From Symsagittifera roscoffensis (lineage: Eukaryota > Xenacoelomorpha > Acoela > Convolutidae), in contig NC_087063.1 in assembly GCF_963678635.1 (NCBI RefSeq), positions 36,866,540 to 36,930,539 on the forward strand: a stretch of 64,000 nt of DNA. The letters run 5' to 3'. Positions within the stretch are counted from its first letter, which is position 1. Each line of letters opens with the position of its first letter. Under the pieces are notes generated by a model, which was not told the DNA's origin, made no database searches, and saw only the letters and a list, made by a program, of their open reading frames with translations. Made by a program: the position numbers and the translations under genes. Shown here in pieces: positions 1-13,093 of this stretch.

Positions 1-717
1 TTGTGAAGTTGAATCGACTTTAGGCTAAGTCATCATGTCGGGTTTTGTCTTTAGGCTTATTCATTATTTTTCCTAGGGGGAAAAGAGTTTTATAAAATGA
101 GGCGATACTGTTGATTTTTGTACATGATGATAGATGAGGGTTGCAACTTCTATATTATGTTCATTTAAATTGTCAAATACGAGCGTATTTTTGACCTGTA
201 TGTATTTTAGTTACAGCTTCATATCTATTTGAAATTGCAATTTGTCAGCTAGTGAAGTGGTGTCAAAGTGGGGGTGATGTTTCGAAATGATTTTGATTGG
301 TTAAAGTTGAACTCGTTTGTTCAATTAATAAAGAAAATGATATAATTCAAATTGATCTGAGTTTCATGATTGTATCTTTAATTCATCAGAGGGGGTTTTC
401 TGAAGTTCAACTTTCTTCAATATTTTAGATTGAGGACTGAAAGTTTTATAGTTTTTTCGTGGTTGACCTCGGAGTCGAGATGATTTACGTTGTTGTGATT
501 TTTTTGTGGTTTCTTGTGGTAAAATTTTTTCTTCTAATTCGCGATTAAGACTTTGTTTTTGAGGTATTTTTTTTTATTGATCACTGTACTTTCTTGTTGA
601 GTGGTTTTAGTTATTTGTTTTTTTTTGTTTTTAGTAAAATTGATGAATGATTTAAATGTTGGTTTGTTTGTTGGTCATTTTTATCTGCGTATTATTTTGG
701 GTAAACACAAAAAATTC
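1..717 (-). pseudogene. Decayed retroelement piece: pol 3' end and spacer
   Basis: Nearly identical to 4279-4995 (an indel near 270 and a C/G change near 384 were seen by eye). Positions 1-400 match the post-pol spacer of the intact element (about 39900-40311) and 401-717 match the C-terminal end of Gag-Pol. The right edge breaks sharply at about 718. The left edge lies outside the window. Confidence 0.8.
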
Positions 718-1094
718 GTGCAGCATTGCGACTTGCCAGATTTGTTATTCCATCTGATGAGCCTTTCATTTTGCCATATTCCAATAGGCGATAGCGTCCT
801 CGTGCTCACCGGTATGGTGCAAAAAGTCAGTACCGCGCTCTTCAACTTCTGCCATAGCGTAGTGAATAGGCATACCATCATCGACTCCCACTGCGCTTTT
901 TCTTCGTCTGAGCTCCTGGAGACGTTGTTTGTGCCTATCCTGAGCGGCGGCTGCTGCATGTTCATTGCTGGCCTCCGCGTCGATTGGTTAAAACACGCTC
1001 GCATGTCCCTATCTGGAACTCCTGTGAAGTCGTTCTCAATCAAGTTGTTCTTCTGAATGTCAAATACGCGGCACACTTTCTTCATGGGCATCAT
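718..1094 (-). other. GC-rich foreign island, possible host-gene fragment
   Basis: Composition changes abruptly from AT-rich element to balanced GC between two element segments. The minus strand reads as protein-like in two frames. One frame, near 760-990, gives an Ala-rich stretch, then RLQELRRRK, then GTDFLHHTGEHEDAIAYW. This order resembles the basic linker and TPR-like helix pair of the mitochondrial import receptor Tom20. The resemblance is weak and unaligned. A frame change is needed after about 775. It may be a processed host-gene fragment carried by an element, or flanking host DNA brought in by rearrangement. Confidence 0.35.
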
Positions 1095-2965
1095 TTTAGT
1101 GAGGAGACCTTGAAATTGTTGTGTTCGAATGTGATGTTGTATATCTGATCTTGAGGATATATCTATCGATTGTAAGTCTATATTTGGGTTACGAGCAATT
1201 GCTTTTGTACTTTCTGGAGAGAATTTTTTTTATGGTGGAATGAGAGTAGGGTATGGAGTTATAAGATAATATTTATCCTCGTTTGGGTTTAACTGTATTA
1301 CATTGTGGCTATTTTCAGTGCCACATGGGACAGCTGTATCTCAAAAAGTTGTACGTCTTGAAAAAGTATGATCAAAATACACTTTATATTTGTAGAACAT
1401 AGGGATTCTTTTATAACATTTTATATTATCTTCAAAAGCGTACAATGGTGATAAGTTTTAAGTATACGTGTAGTAACAGAGAATTTTTCGTTCGTAGTCA
1501 ATGAAATATGATCTATCGTCTGATAATAAAGATCCTGCATAGGGTTTTTCAATACTGCTAATGCAAGTGATTGTAATATTTTTGTACGTACAAGTTCACA
1601 TAGGTGATGAACTTTTTCTGTCTCCGATAGTGACATTTCTTGAAAAAACCTACTTATTGTGTAGTCCAGTTTCATATCTAGGACTATATGAAAATATGTA
1701 TTATTCATCAGTAAAATTTCTTGTAAACGTGTGCTATCTTCATCTTGTGAGCAAAGTTTTCCACCAAAGCTTCCTGCGTTTTTCAAAAATGTTACCGGGA
1801 TATATCATTTTTCATCGTTGCGGTTTTGATTTGGGTGACTTGGGTGTATATTCAGTTTTCCTGTTTTCATGTCAAAACCTTTTGAGTATTCGACAAGAAT
1901 TTCTGAATATAATTTTGTAAAGTAGTGTGGTATATTTACCAGCGACTTCTTTTTCAGGGTAATTTTGAAACGTGTTAGTTTATTTTCCGTAACGTCGATA
2001 TTTTTATGATCTTGTGGGTTTGATTTTTTCCTATCAGGGTTGATTTTTTCTAACGGAACTGATTCAATAAAATTTTAATGGTGAAAATTAATCATTCTTG
2101 CGTTGATTTTAGCAAATTGAAATGTGGTACATGTGTCTTCAGGGAACCAAACAATGGTTAACTGTGTTCGAGTGGTAGGATGGCAATGACTTTCGTCATT
2201 TGTACAGGGCAAGCAAATTTCTTGATATAGAATAGTATCACCTTTTAAGTAATGTGTTAGTTGTACTTTATCTAATTGATTTTTCTAATCGAAAAACATA
2301 ATTTCTGGTTATCCTTTATTTTTTGTGTCAGCTTCACAATTAGAGGAATTATGAATTCCAATGTGTGGTATTCAATTTTTGTCATGTAGATCATAAGTTA
2401 AACGTCCGTGTGCGCCGTAGATCAGGTATTCAGCGTCTAATTTAATAAGACCTTGTATCTTTTGAGATCTGCTTGATGTGCAGAGTCTGAGCTGACTTCA
2501 TAATTTACTTATTTGCGACTTGAGCTTTTATCCGTAGTTAATTTTAATCGTGTTAAATCGTTTTCGCAACATCAGGGTTAAAATTCAAGAGTCTTTTGAT
2601 ATTACTTTGATAAAAAGAATCGTGATGGAGCCTATTTTTGTTTCAGCGTGAAACTTGAGAGCAATGTAAATTTTTTCTGAAAAGTTTGCTATGATTTTAT
2701 ATCCGTTTTAAGTGGTAGCTCGAGTGATTGATAAAAATGCTGCTTTTATATTTGTTGATTCTATGTCCTGTGGTTCAGATGCGCCTGGAGTTACTTGATT
2801 TTTTGCGTACTTATGTAATGTTTTCTGTTGATTTACTTCGCAATCATAATGTATAACTAAAAAGTCTTTCTTGTGGTCCCGTTCGGTGGAAGTATTTTGA
2901 TGAGATTTAGGTTCTAAAAGAACAAGGGGGAGAGAGTTTTAAGGAAAAAACTATTAAAAGATACA
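1095..2965 (-). pseudogene. env: Decayed env gene
   Basis: Colinear with residues 1 to about 620 of the intact glycoprotein (intact 36311-38169), with frameshifts and stops throughout. The best readable piece is around 1421-1786. The membrane anchor and tail are missing because the copy stops at the GC-rich island. No product expected. Confidence 0.85.
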
Positions 2966-3650
2966 TTTGTAAGATAGTCCTGAACGCGGGTTGTAGAATG
3001 TTATGTATCCAAAAATTTGTTTGTATATCTATCGTATTTATAGATAAATTCTGTCATGATAAATGGAGGTCGCAAAGTTTGAGCTGTTATATTTGGTGGA
3101 AGTAGAGGTAGTGCGTGATGAACTAAATTATTTATTTCCACTGATATTTCAAATTTGAGTATTATTTTTTCTTGAGTAAGAATCTGTATATTATCTTCGT
3201 ATATCTTTGTATATACTTGTGGATGTCGTGTCTATTTTGAAATCGTGTTAGTGTCCAAGTATGTAGTCTACTGCTGTCAACGATGTTGACAAAATAGGGG
3301 AGCGTTTGCTACGAATGTATTGCAATCTAATCGTAGAGGAATACTGAGCGCTAAAAGTTCACGATATTTGATTTTGGTTGTTGCTGGGTCGTCTAGTTCA
3401 ATTAAGGTCTTGTTGGAGGGAAGATTAGATGTTATACGTTGTTTCGTATTGTGGTTTGCTTAGAGGTGCGTGGCCGATTGCTGGTATCAATGGTTCAGAT
3501 AATGATGCGAGTCTTTCTTCGAATGCATAGATATTTTCTTGAAAAGAAATGCTTGTAGATGATTGAGATTGATTCGTTTGGCTATTTGTTGGTGTTGTTA
3601 CGGGGGTCTTGGAATGTTGTGGTTGGTGGTTGTTGATTAGCAATTATAGA
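2953..3650 (-). pseudogene. Remnant of the ATG-less frame
   Basis: Matches both ends of the intact 377-codon frame. The 5' part (3425-3643) reads ISFQENIYAFEERLASLSEP, close to the intact ISFQDNPYTFEERHARLSEP. The Pro/Ser/Thr-rich middle is largely deleted. Protein-level similarity across copies supports the frame as a real coding sequence. Its upstream end also lacks an ATG. Confidence 0.7.
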
Positions 3651-4080
3651 ATATTTCGATTTTTTTCCTTTTTTAGTTAATTTTATGTTGTTTATAGTGT
3701 TCTTCTATAAAAATGATTAGGAGGATGGTTGTTTTCTTATGCATTTACAATTTTTCAAAATTAGGGAAACTAGAAAGGTGAGAAAATTTACGAAGAGAAG
3801 AAAAATAATTTTGCTTATTAGGTAAATGTCGTAAAATTTAAATAGTTGTTGAAAAATTGTACCTGAGGAGGACGTCAAGGGTTTTTGAGAAGGTACAGTA
3901 GGCTTTTATGCGGAAATGGATAACTACAAAGAAGCTGCAAAAAATTATGACAAGGAGAAATGCTATTTCTAAAGTATCTAAGAAGAAAAAAATACAAAGT
4001 TAGAAAAATATTTCAAAATCTGAAACAATTATTTTAAAATATTGAACTGGTCGAGAAAGAAGCACTTGAGAAAGGATTTG
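3651..4080 (-). pseudogene. Remnant of the two small membrane ORFs
   Basis: DNA similarity to intact 39299-39730 (for example a shared phrase around GTGTTCTTCTATAAAAATGA and a repeated AAAAATATTTCAAA context), but the frames are broken. Confidence 0.5.
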
Positions 4081-4677
4081 GTTTGTCAAAACATTTTTTA
4101 TTTTTTCGAGTTGAAAATGAGTGTGGTCAAAGTTTTTTTATTGGTTTTTGACAAGTGGGTTGGATAAAGGCAATTTTTGGTAAAGAAAAGTCTGGAGGTC
4201 TAGGAATGAGCTTCCTAGTTTTGGTTTTATTTATTAGATGGTTAGGGGATTTATTAATTGTTTTTTATGTTAGGGGTTTTGTGAAGTTGAATCGACTTTA
4301 GGCTAAGTCATCATGTCGGGTTTTGTCTTTAGGCTTATTCATTATTTTTCCTAGGGGGAAAAGAGTTTTATAAAATGAGGCGATACTGTTGATTTTTGTA
4401 CATGATGATAGATGAGGGTTGCAACTTCTATATTATGTTCATTTAAATTGTCAAATACGAGCGTATTTTTGACCTGTATGTATTTTAGTTACAGCTTCAT
4501 ATCTATTTGAAATTGCAATTTGTCAGCTAGTGAAGTGGTGTCAAAGTGGGGTGATGTTTCGAAATGATTTTGATTGGTTAAAGTTGAACTCGTTTGTTCA
4601 ATTAATAAAGAAAATGATATAATTCAAATTGATCTGAGTTTCATGATTGTATCTTTAATTGATCAGAGGGGGTTTTC
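4081..4677 (-). other. Post-pol spacer, decayed copy
   Basis: Similar to 9541-10170 and to intact 39715-40311. Positions 4279-4677 are also the second copy of the duplication that begins at window position 1. No ORF. Confidence 0.6.
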
Positions 4678-4995
4678 TGAAGTTCAACTTTCTTCAATAT
4701 TTTAGATTGAGGACTGAAAGTTTTATAGTTTTTTCGTGGTTGACCTCGGAGTCGAGATGATTTACGTTGTTGTGATTTTTTTGTGGTTTCTTGTGGTAAA
4801 ATTTTTTCTTCTAATTCGCGATTAAGACTTTGTTTTTGAGGTATTTTTTTTTATTGATCACTGTACTTTCTTGTTGAGTGGTTTTAGTTATTTGTTTTTT
4901 TTTGTTTTTAGTAAAATTGATGAATGATTTAAATGTTGGTTTGTTTGTTGGTCATTTTTATCTGCGTATTATTTTGGGTAAACACAAAAAATTTT
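4279..4995. repeat. Direct duplication of positions 1-717
   Basis: About 717 bp nearly identical to the window start, offset 4278. This implies a recent tandem duplication of a unit of about 4.3 kb, or an assembly repeat. Confidence 0.85.
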
Positions 4996-5679
4996 CTATC
5001 TTGTACTATTTCTTTTTTGTTAGAACCAATAAGTTTATATGTAACGTCAGTGGGTTTTTCAATTTTTTGATATGGTATTTTTCGGCTAGGTTGCAATTTT
5101 TTATATATTTCTCTTTGTGTTACAAAATTTGGGATTAAAACATTGCTCAATGGTGGCCTGTGTGAAACGTGAATTTATTGGTGATTGAAAGTTTTGTCTT
5201 TGTAATAGCTTTTTGGCTTTTTTTTGATAAACTTCATTGTGTTTTTATTTCGGTTTACAATCTATTCTGTATGTGTTCCATAGGCTAATTTTAGGGTTTG
5301 TGGATGATGAAAATTATCTTCATTGTGTCTATGTAATGCTAAATTACAACAAATTGAATCTTTAGAAGCTTGGTAATAACTTTGTTCGTTCTTTGAGGAG
5401 TTTTCCTTGATTATTGAATTCCGCGGTTTTTGATTGAAAACCGTTTTATATGGTGATAGTCTTAGAATTGTTGTAATTTGTGAATTATAAGCTAGTGGAA
5501 ATAGTTTAACGTCAGTTGAACAGTTGTTGTATATACTATTGTTTCCATTTATGATACATCAAAGATAATCCTGTAGGGAGCGGTTCATACCTGCGACTAA
5601 ACCATTAGTCCATACGGCATGGTTGTTCGTAATTTATGCTTATTGTTATAAAGATGGCATAGTGTGATGATTTCATTAT

Positions 5680-5862
5680 TTATGAGTTCAGTGCCATTGT
5701 CTGTAACAAGGGTTTTGGTAATCCAAATTTGGCTATCCAACGTTCGTAGAGTGTTGTGTATGCAGAATAAGCATTACAATGGGGTACAGGGTTGAGTGCT
5801 ACGAAGTGGGTAAATGCATCAACTATTACCATTTTGTATGAATTTCCTTCTGAGGAGGGCAA
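5680..5862 (-). pseudogene. Integrase core fragment (unit 1)
   Basis: Readable 60 codons matching the intact integrase between the first and second catalytic Asp (SSEGNSYKMVIVDAFTHFVA). The first Asp segment and the TDNGTE segment are disrupted. Confidence 0.8.
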
Positions 5863-6791
5863 TATAGAGTATTTTGTGTCGAATGATAATCTGTGGTTAA
5901 AATATCAACTTTGTCCTTCATAGCCTTGTTTTTCTGCCAATTGTTTTTGATGTGGGTATGGTTTATTTAAATGACATGTTTTGTAATCGTTACATGACCT
6001 TTTTATCCAAATTGGTGCATTTGGAAAATAGAAATTTTGATTGAAGTTTGAAAAAACTTTTCCTGATCCTATATGTCGTTTGGTATTTATGGAATGTGAG
6101 ATGTGAAAGGCTAGAAGTATCATACTCAAAGGTAGACAAGGTGATTTTGTTTCTGGTGTTTGATATTCCAAAAGGTTTTCATTCTCATTTTTGTTGTGTT
6201 TTTGAATTTTCTGAATCATTTAGGGAGTGTTTTATTACCTTAAATTGTGATATCTGCTATTGTAGGTTTTGTTTAATACTTATGCCAAGATTCAAGTTGT
6301 CTTATTACAGGATCAAAGTTTTGGTAATTTTGTAATAATTCTAGTGTTTTTTTTCCTGTAACTGGTAGAAAAATGTTTTGAGTTTCGATTTTTGAGAGAA
6401 GTAATTTATCTAAGGGGTCTTTTAAATAACATTTTTTTGTTTATAGTGTATTTCAAATTTAAATCTGAAGAACCTGTTAAATTTATACTTTCTGTTTAGT
6501 TTTTATTTTCTATTAAAGTGAATAGGTTTATCCTTTATAATTTTAGCTTAGGTGAGTTTTGGTGTGAGTTGTTTTTGATCCATGATGAGTATGGTATTGG
6601 TTTAAATGTAGATTTTCCTAATAGAGCTAATTCGTAAAGTTTATTTTGGCAATCAAGTTATAAAAGAATTAAACCATTATGTTTTCGGTTACAAGTCTGT
6701 GTGATGTAACGTCTTTTACAAGGAAAACTTTATATTTTCTGGTATTTATACGGTTGTTTTCCTTGTTAGTTGTCCAAGTGGTGTGTTTCGA

Positions 6792-7220
6792 CTAAGTGTG
6801 TCTGGATATTGATCTAATATTCAAAAACATTTGGTGTTTTGTTTGTGATTGTATAAAAACATCGTCTATATATGTGATAACATTCTTACTGAGAATGAGT
6901 GGTCGGAAAATTTTGAACATAAAGGCTGAAAAAGCAGCTCGTCCTATGAAATTTCCATCAAATTTTCTACTAACTTCGTTTTGTTGGTTTCCAATAACGA
7001 ACTGAGGTAGGCGTTGTGATTTTTCATCTAATTGCATTTGATTAAAAGCGCTGTTCATGTCAGCTGTCGTATAATATAGTCTAATTATTTTAATTAAAAT
7101 TACCTGGATTGGTTCTATGGGCCAATTACATTTAGATTCATCAATTAGTGAATTGAAAAATCTTGCGTCTAAAACAATTTTCAGTGATTCTGCTTCAGCG
7201 CGAACGGTTACAGGGTTCAT
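6792..7220 (-). pseudogene. Reverse-transcriptase fragment (unit 1)
   Basis: 142 codons across the RT palm (TTADMNSAFNQM through a YIDD box). One catalytic residue context is changed (YLDD to YIDD). The frame ends at the RNase H deletion junction. Confidence 0.85.
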
Positions 7221-7780
7221 GAAAGTGTGTCTTTTTGGTTGTACTTCTCTAATTACTGGTGAGATAATTTCATTTTGTTCCAGAATGTCTTGTAATCTAT
7301 TTAATTTGTCTTGTAAGCGAATTGGTACTTTACTTGCTTGCTAATTTTTAAAAACTGCATCAGGTTTATGAGGTAGGTGTGATGGTGAATTTATTTTTCC
7401 AACTTCAAAATTAGATGTAGCATAAGCCAGTAGGTATTTTAGTAACGGTTCTGCTAATTAATCAAATTTGTTGATTAATTTGAGACTGTTGAAAATTGAT
7501 CAATGTGAGAAATTTTTGTTGTTCGCTTGTGTTATTCGAAGTTTGAAATGCTGGTTCAAAATAAGGTGTTTTTTTTTTGAAATAGTCTGTATTTCGTTTA
7601 AAGTAGTTTTTTTAAATTTCTAACTGATAGACGTTCATTAAGAATTGTCGATTGACAAATACATAATTAATTTAAAATATTATTTACTCTAAATGCTCTT
7701 TCTTCGGTTGGTTAGACTGTTGCATTTATTTCGCAATATCCTAGAAGTCCTAGGAGTATTGTGATTTTTTTGGTAAATTT

Positions 7781-8690
7781 TTGTATACGTGTATTCTTTG
7801 TATGTTTAATGGATGAGGTTGTTGCTCTAAAAAACTTGTGGATTAGTTTAAATTCGAGGCCAGACATGTAGAGCTGTTGTTCATTTTGATGAACATTTAA
7901 TTGATCAACTTGGTTTATAGAAAATTATTTAAATATCCTGATGATGGTTTCAAGTGTTTGCGTTGTTGATTCTAAATAGGGTAAATTTTTGAGAAAAATG
8001 GGGTTTATTCAAAAAGTTTTTGAAAGAATGTTAGAGATGTATTAATTAGTTTTGTATACTTGTCTTTTATATGTAACCTGCTATTTAAAAAGTTAATTAT
8101 GGGAACATAATTTGTGATAACCGGTATTCAAACGATATTGTGTTTTACATCTGCGATATTGAATATTTGTTTAAAAGGTTTATTTAAAAGTTTATTTTGT
8201 TATCTTGTTCGGGTTGGTTTAGACTCAAATTAAAATATTTTTCATACATAGGTTGTATACGTGTATTCTTTGTATGTTTATTAGAGGAGGTTGTTGCTCT
8301 AAAAAACGTATGGATTGGTTTAAATTCGAGGCCAGACACGTATAGCTGTTGTTTATTTTGATGAACATTTTATTGATCAAATTGGTTTATAGAAAATTTT
8401 ATAAATATCCTGATGATGGTTTCAAGTGTTTGCGTTGTTGATTCTAAATAGGGTCGAATTTTGAGAAAAATGGGGTTATTTATTAAGTTTTTGAAAGAAT
8501 GTTAAAGATTTATTATTCATTTTTGTATACTTGTCTTATACATGTAACTTGCTATTTAAACAATTAATGGTGGAAATACAATTTGTGATAACCGGTATTC
8601 TAACGATATTGTGTTTTATGTCTTCGATATGGAATATTTGTTTGAAAGATTTAATTAAAAGTTTCTTTTGTTATCTTGTTCGGGTTGGAA
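7781..8690. repeat. Tandem duplication within unit 1 (period 472 bp)
   Basis: The segment beginning TTGTATACGTG at 7781 restarts at 8253. The first copy ends with an extra tract ending TTCATACATAGG. The same duplication with the same tail occurs in unit 3 (14875 and 15352). Confidence 0.8.
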
Positions 8691-9540
8691 CAAGGTGTAT
8701 TTGGTTTTTTCCAATTTTTGTAGGACTTGATCCTTGTGCTGTTGCTAATTTACTTGAACTTTTTGAAGTTGATTATATTGGGTGTAGAGTTTTAATTTCA
8801 TTCCCTGTCGGGAGGAATTTAATTTTTGATTCTGCTCATGAATCAATTAAGAAATCAATTTCAAGGTCTAGTGATTGAAATTTTTTTCCTCTTTGGGCTT
8901 TCTAAGATTAGTAGTAGAATTGTCCAAATTTTTTTAGCGGGTTGTATTTTATTTGTCGTATTTTGATATTTGATATAAATTATTCATACTTGAACTGTTT
9001 TGAATATTTTGTGGAGTGTTATCTGTGTGAATGTGACTATTGTTTGTCTTTTCGAGATTTAAAAAGCTTGCCCTGCTTTGATAATACTTCGAATCGATTA
9101 GTGTTTCGTATTGGTTTTCATATTTAATATTGATAAAAGCATATTTTCTGTTTCGCTTTAGTCGTCTGTGGTTTCGCAATGTATATGATTTAATTGTAAG
9201 TGTGAACCTTCTGTATTATCTGTCTGGTTGAGTTTCTTCTGTTGATTGTACTTGGTTAATTTGTCTGTGGTGTACTGGTGTAGTACTTCTGTAAATTTGG
9301 TGTGATTTTGTATGTTCAGAGTTAGATCTATGTGGTGACTGAGAGTAGTTTCGCTGTCTCCTTGCGTAATTGTTGCATCGATTTCTGGAGTTATCACGGG
9401 ATCCATTATTGTTATTGTTGTAATTTGGTCTATTCTTGGAGTAGTTTCTTGATCTGTTATTTGAATCATGTCGATTTCTTTTGTTTGAATAATTTCGATT
9501 TCGATTACATAATGAATTACTTGAACAATCACATGAACAG

Positions 9541-10170
9541 TCGAGAGAGAAGAATTTGAAAATGATTTGGTTTGTCAAAACATTTTTAATTTTTTCGAGT
9601 TGAAAATTGAGTGTGGTCAAATTTTTTTAAAATCTTTGACAAGTGGGTTGGATATGGGCAATTTTTAGTAAAGAAAAGTCTGGAGGTCTAGAAATGAACT
9701 TCCTAGTTTTGGTTTTATTTATTAGATGCTTAGGGGATTTGTTAGGTGTTTTTTATGTTAGGGGTTTTGTTAAGTTGAAGCGACTTTAGGCTAAGTTATC
9801 ATGTCGGGTTTTGTCTTTAAGTTTATTCACTATTTTTCCTTGAGGGTAATGAGTTTTATAAGTTGAGACGATACTGTTGACTTTTGTATATGATGATAGG
9901 GGAGGGTTGTAACTTTTTTATGTTCAATTAAATTGTCAAATATGAGCGTATTTTTGACCTGTATGTATTTTAGTTACAGTTTCATATCCATTTGAACTTT
10001 GCAATTTGTCGGCTTGTGAAGTGGTGTCAAAGTGGGGTGATGTTTCGTAATGATTTTGATTGGTTAAATTTGAACTCGTTTTTTCAATGAAAAAAGAAAA
10101 TGATATACTTCAAATTGATCTGAGTTTAATGAATGTATCTTTAATTGATCAAAGGGGGGTTTCTGAATTT
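9541..10170 (-). other. Post-pol spacer of unit 2
   Basis: Restarts the element order after the Gag end of unit 1. The junction carries short homology (GTCGAGA.AGAAG) to position 4053. No ORF. Confidence 0.6.
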
Positions 10171-13093
10171 CATTTTTCTTCATTAGCTTAGGTTGTGGAA
10201 TGAAATTTTTATAGTTTTTTCGTGGTTGACATCGGAGTCGAGATGATTTACGTTGTTGTGATTTTTCTTTTGTTTCTTGTGGTGAAATTTTTTCTTCTAA
10301 TTCGCGATTAAGTCTTTGTTTTTGAGGTATTCGTTTTTGATTGTGTTTTTCAGTGTGTTTTTATTTCCGTTTACAATCTATTCTGTATGTGTTCCATAGG
10401 TTAATTTTAGGGTTTGTGGATGATGAAAGTTATCTTCATTGTGTCTATGTAATGCTAAATTACAACAAATTGAGTCTTTAGTAGCTTGGTAAAAACCTTG
10501 TTCGTTCTTTGAGGAGTTTGCTGTGAACATTATTCGTTTCCGCGCTTTTTGATTGAAAACCGTTTTATATGGTGATAGTCTTAGAGTTGTTGTAATTTGT
10601 GAATTATAAAATGTGGAAATAGTTTTACGTCAGTTGAACAATTGTTGTTTTTACTATTATTTCCATTTATCATACATCTAAGATATTCCTGTAGGGAACG
10701 GTTCATTTCTGCGACTAAACCATTAGTCCATACGGCATGGGTGATCGGAGTTTATGTTTTTTGTTATAAAGATGGCATAATGTGTTGATTTTGTAATTTA
10801 TGAGTTCAGTGCCATTGTCTGTAACAAGGATTTTTGTAATCCAAATTTGGCTATCCAATGTTCGTAGAGTGTTGTGTATGCAAATTAGGCATGGGGTACA
10901 GGGTTGAGTACTACGAAGTGGGTAAATGCATCAACTATTACCGTTTTGTATGAATTTCCTTCTGAGGAGGGCAAAATAGAGTATTTTCTGTCGAATGGTA
11001 ATATGTGGTTAAAATGTCAACTTTGTCCTTCTAAGCCTTGTTTTTCTGCCAATTGTTTTTGATGTGGGTATGGTTTATTTAAATAAAAAGTCATGTAATC
11101 GTTACATGAAACTTTAATCCAAATTGGTGCATTTGGAAAGAAGAAATTTTGATTGACGTTTGAAAAAACTTTTTTTGAAACCCAAATGTCGTTTGGTTTT
11201 TATGGAATGTGAGATGTGAAGGGCTAGAAGTATCATACTCAATGGTAATGGTAAACAGGGTAATTTTGTTTCTGGTGTTTGATATTCCAAAAGGTTTTTA
11301 TTCTCATTTAATGTTGTGTTTTTGAATTTTCTGAATCATTTAAGGAGTGTTTTATTACCTAAAATTGTGATATCTGCTATTGTAGGTTTTGTTTAATACT
11401 TAAGCCAAGATTCAAGTTGTCTAATTACAGGGTCAAAATTTTGGTAAATTTGTAATAATTCTAGTGTTTTTTTTGTAACTGGTAGAAAAATGTTTTGAGT
11501 TCTGGTTTTTGAGAGAAATATTTTAATCTAAGGGGTCTTTTAAATAACATTTTTTTTGTTTATAGGGTATTTCAAATTTAAATCTGAAGAACCTGTTAAA
11601 TTTATACTTTCTGTTTAGTTTTTATTTTCTATTAAAGTGAATAGGTTTATCCTTTGTAATTTTAGCTTAGGTGAGTTTTGGTGTGAGTTGTTTTTGATCA
11701 ATGATGAGTATGGTATTGGTCTAAATGTAGATTTTCCTAATAGATCTAATTCGTAATGTTTATTTTGGCAATCAAGGTATAATGGAAAGTGTTTCAAATT
11801 ATTTTTTTTGTGTTGTCAGGATCGGTTTTTTATTGCATATTTGCATTCCAATCATGGTAATGTAACGTCTTTTGCAAGGAAAAACTTTATATTTTCTGGT
11901 ATTTCTACGGTTGTTTTCCTTGTTAGTAAGTCAAGTGGTGTGTTTCGACTAAGTGTGTCTGGATTTTGATCTAATATTCAAAGATTTTGTGTTTTGTTTG
12001 TGATTGTTTAAAAACAACGTCTAGATATGTGATAACATTCTTATTGATAAGGAGTGGTCGGAAAACTTTGCTCATAAAGGCTGAAAAAGCAGCTCGCCCT
12101 ATGAAAATTCCATAGAAATTTCTACTAAGTTCGTTTTGTTGGTTTCCAATAACGAACTGAGGTAGGCGTTGTGATTGTTCATCTAATGGCATTTGATTAT
12201 AAGCGCTGTTCATGTCAGCGGTCGTATAATATTGTCCAATTATTTTAGTTAAAATTACCTGGATTGCTTCTATGGGCCAATTACATTTAGATTCATCAAT
12301 AAGTGAATTGAGAAGCTTGTGTCTAAAACAATTTTCAGTGATTCTGCCCTAGCGATAACGATTACAGGGTTCATGAAAGAGTGTCTCTTTGGTTGTACTT
12401 GTCTAATTACTCGTGACATAATTTCAAATTGATCCAGAATGTCTAGTAATCTATTTATTTTGTCTTGTAAGCGAATTGATACTTACTTGCTTGCTGCTTT
12501 TTAAAAACTGCATCAGGTTTAAGAGGTAGGTGTCATGATGAATTTAATTTTCCAACATCAAAATTAGATGTAACATAAGCCAGTGGGTATTTTAGTAATG
12601 GTTCTGCTAACTGATCAAACTCTTTTTGATTAATTTGAAACTGTTGAAAATTGATCAATGTGAGAAAATTTTGTTGTTTGCTTGTGTTTTTCGAAGTTTG
12701 AAATGCGGGTTCAAATTAAGGTGTTTTTTGAAAAACTCTGTATTTCGTTTAAAATGGTTTTTTATTTTTTTAACTGATAGACGTTCATTAAGAATTGTCG
12801 ATTGACAAATACATAATTATTGTAAAATATTATTTCTTCTAAATGCTCTTTCTTCGGTTGGATAGATTGTTGCATTTGTTTCGCAATATCTAGGAGTAAT
12901 GTGATTTTTTGATGAATTGCTGTATACGTGTATTCTTTGTATGTTTAATGGATGAGGTTGATGCTCTAAAAAACTTGTGGATTGGTTTAAATTCGAGGCC
13001 AGACATGTATAGCTGTTGTTTTTTTGATGAGCAACTCATTGATGAACTTGGTTTATAGAAAATTTATAAAAATATACTGATGATGGTTTCAGG
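10171..13093 (-). pseudogene. Decayed pol, array unit 2
   Basis: Contains the pol C-terminus with an internal deletion near 10340, integrase (about 10620-11250), a linker, RT (11971-12500) and part of the protease-RT linker. It shares the RNase H deletion with unit 1 (junction near 11963). It ends at the non-element insert. Confidence 0.85.
11971..12213 (-). pseudogene. RT fragment (unit 2)
   Basis: 80 codons from MNSAYNQM; the catalytic box reads YLDV, so the second Asp is lost and the enzyme would be dead. Confidence 0.8.

Larger units (their letters stand above)
4678..9540 (-). pseudogene. gag-pol: Decayed gag-pol, array unit 1
   Basis: From high to low coordinate it keeps a Gag zinc-knuckle/Asn-rich region (9158-9540), a protease region (about 8700-8900), RT (6792-7500), integrase (about 5530-6240) and the C-terminus. 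The whole RNase H is missing: at about 6805 the LPDTLSR region joins directly to the post-YLDD RT segment. A tandem duplication of about 470 bp (7781 and 8253) lies upstream of RT. Many stops. The unit is cut at about 9540, where a new copy of the spacer begins. Confidence 0.85.

Noticed and set aside
601-1056. Plus-strand 151-codon ORF
   Set aside because: GTG-started shadow crossing the junction of decayed pol (minus) and the GC-rich island; no protein character.
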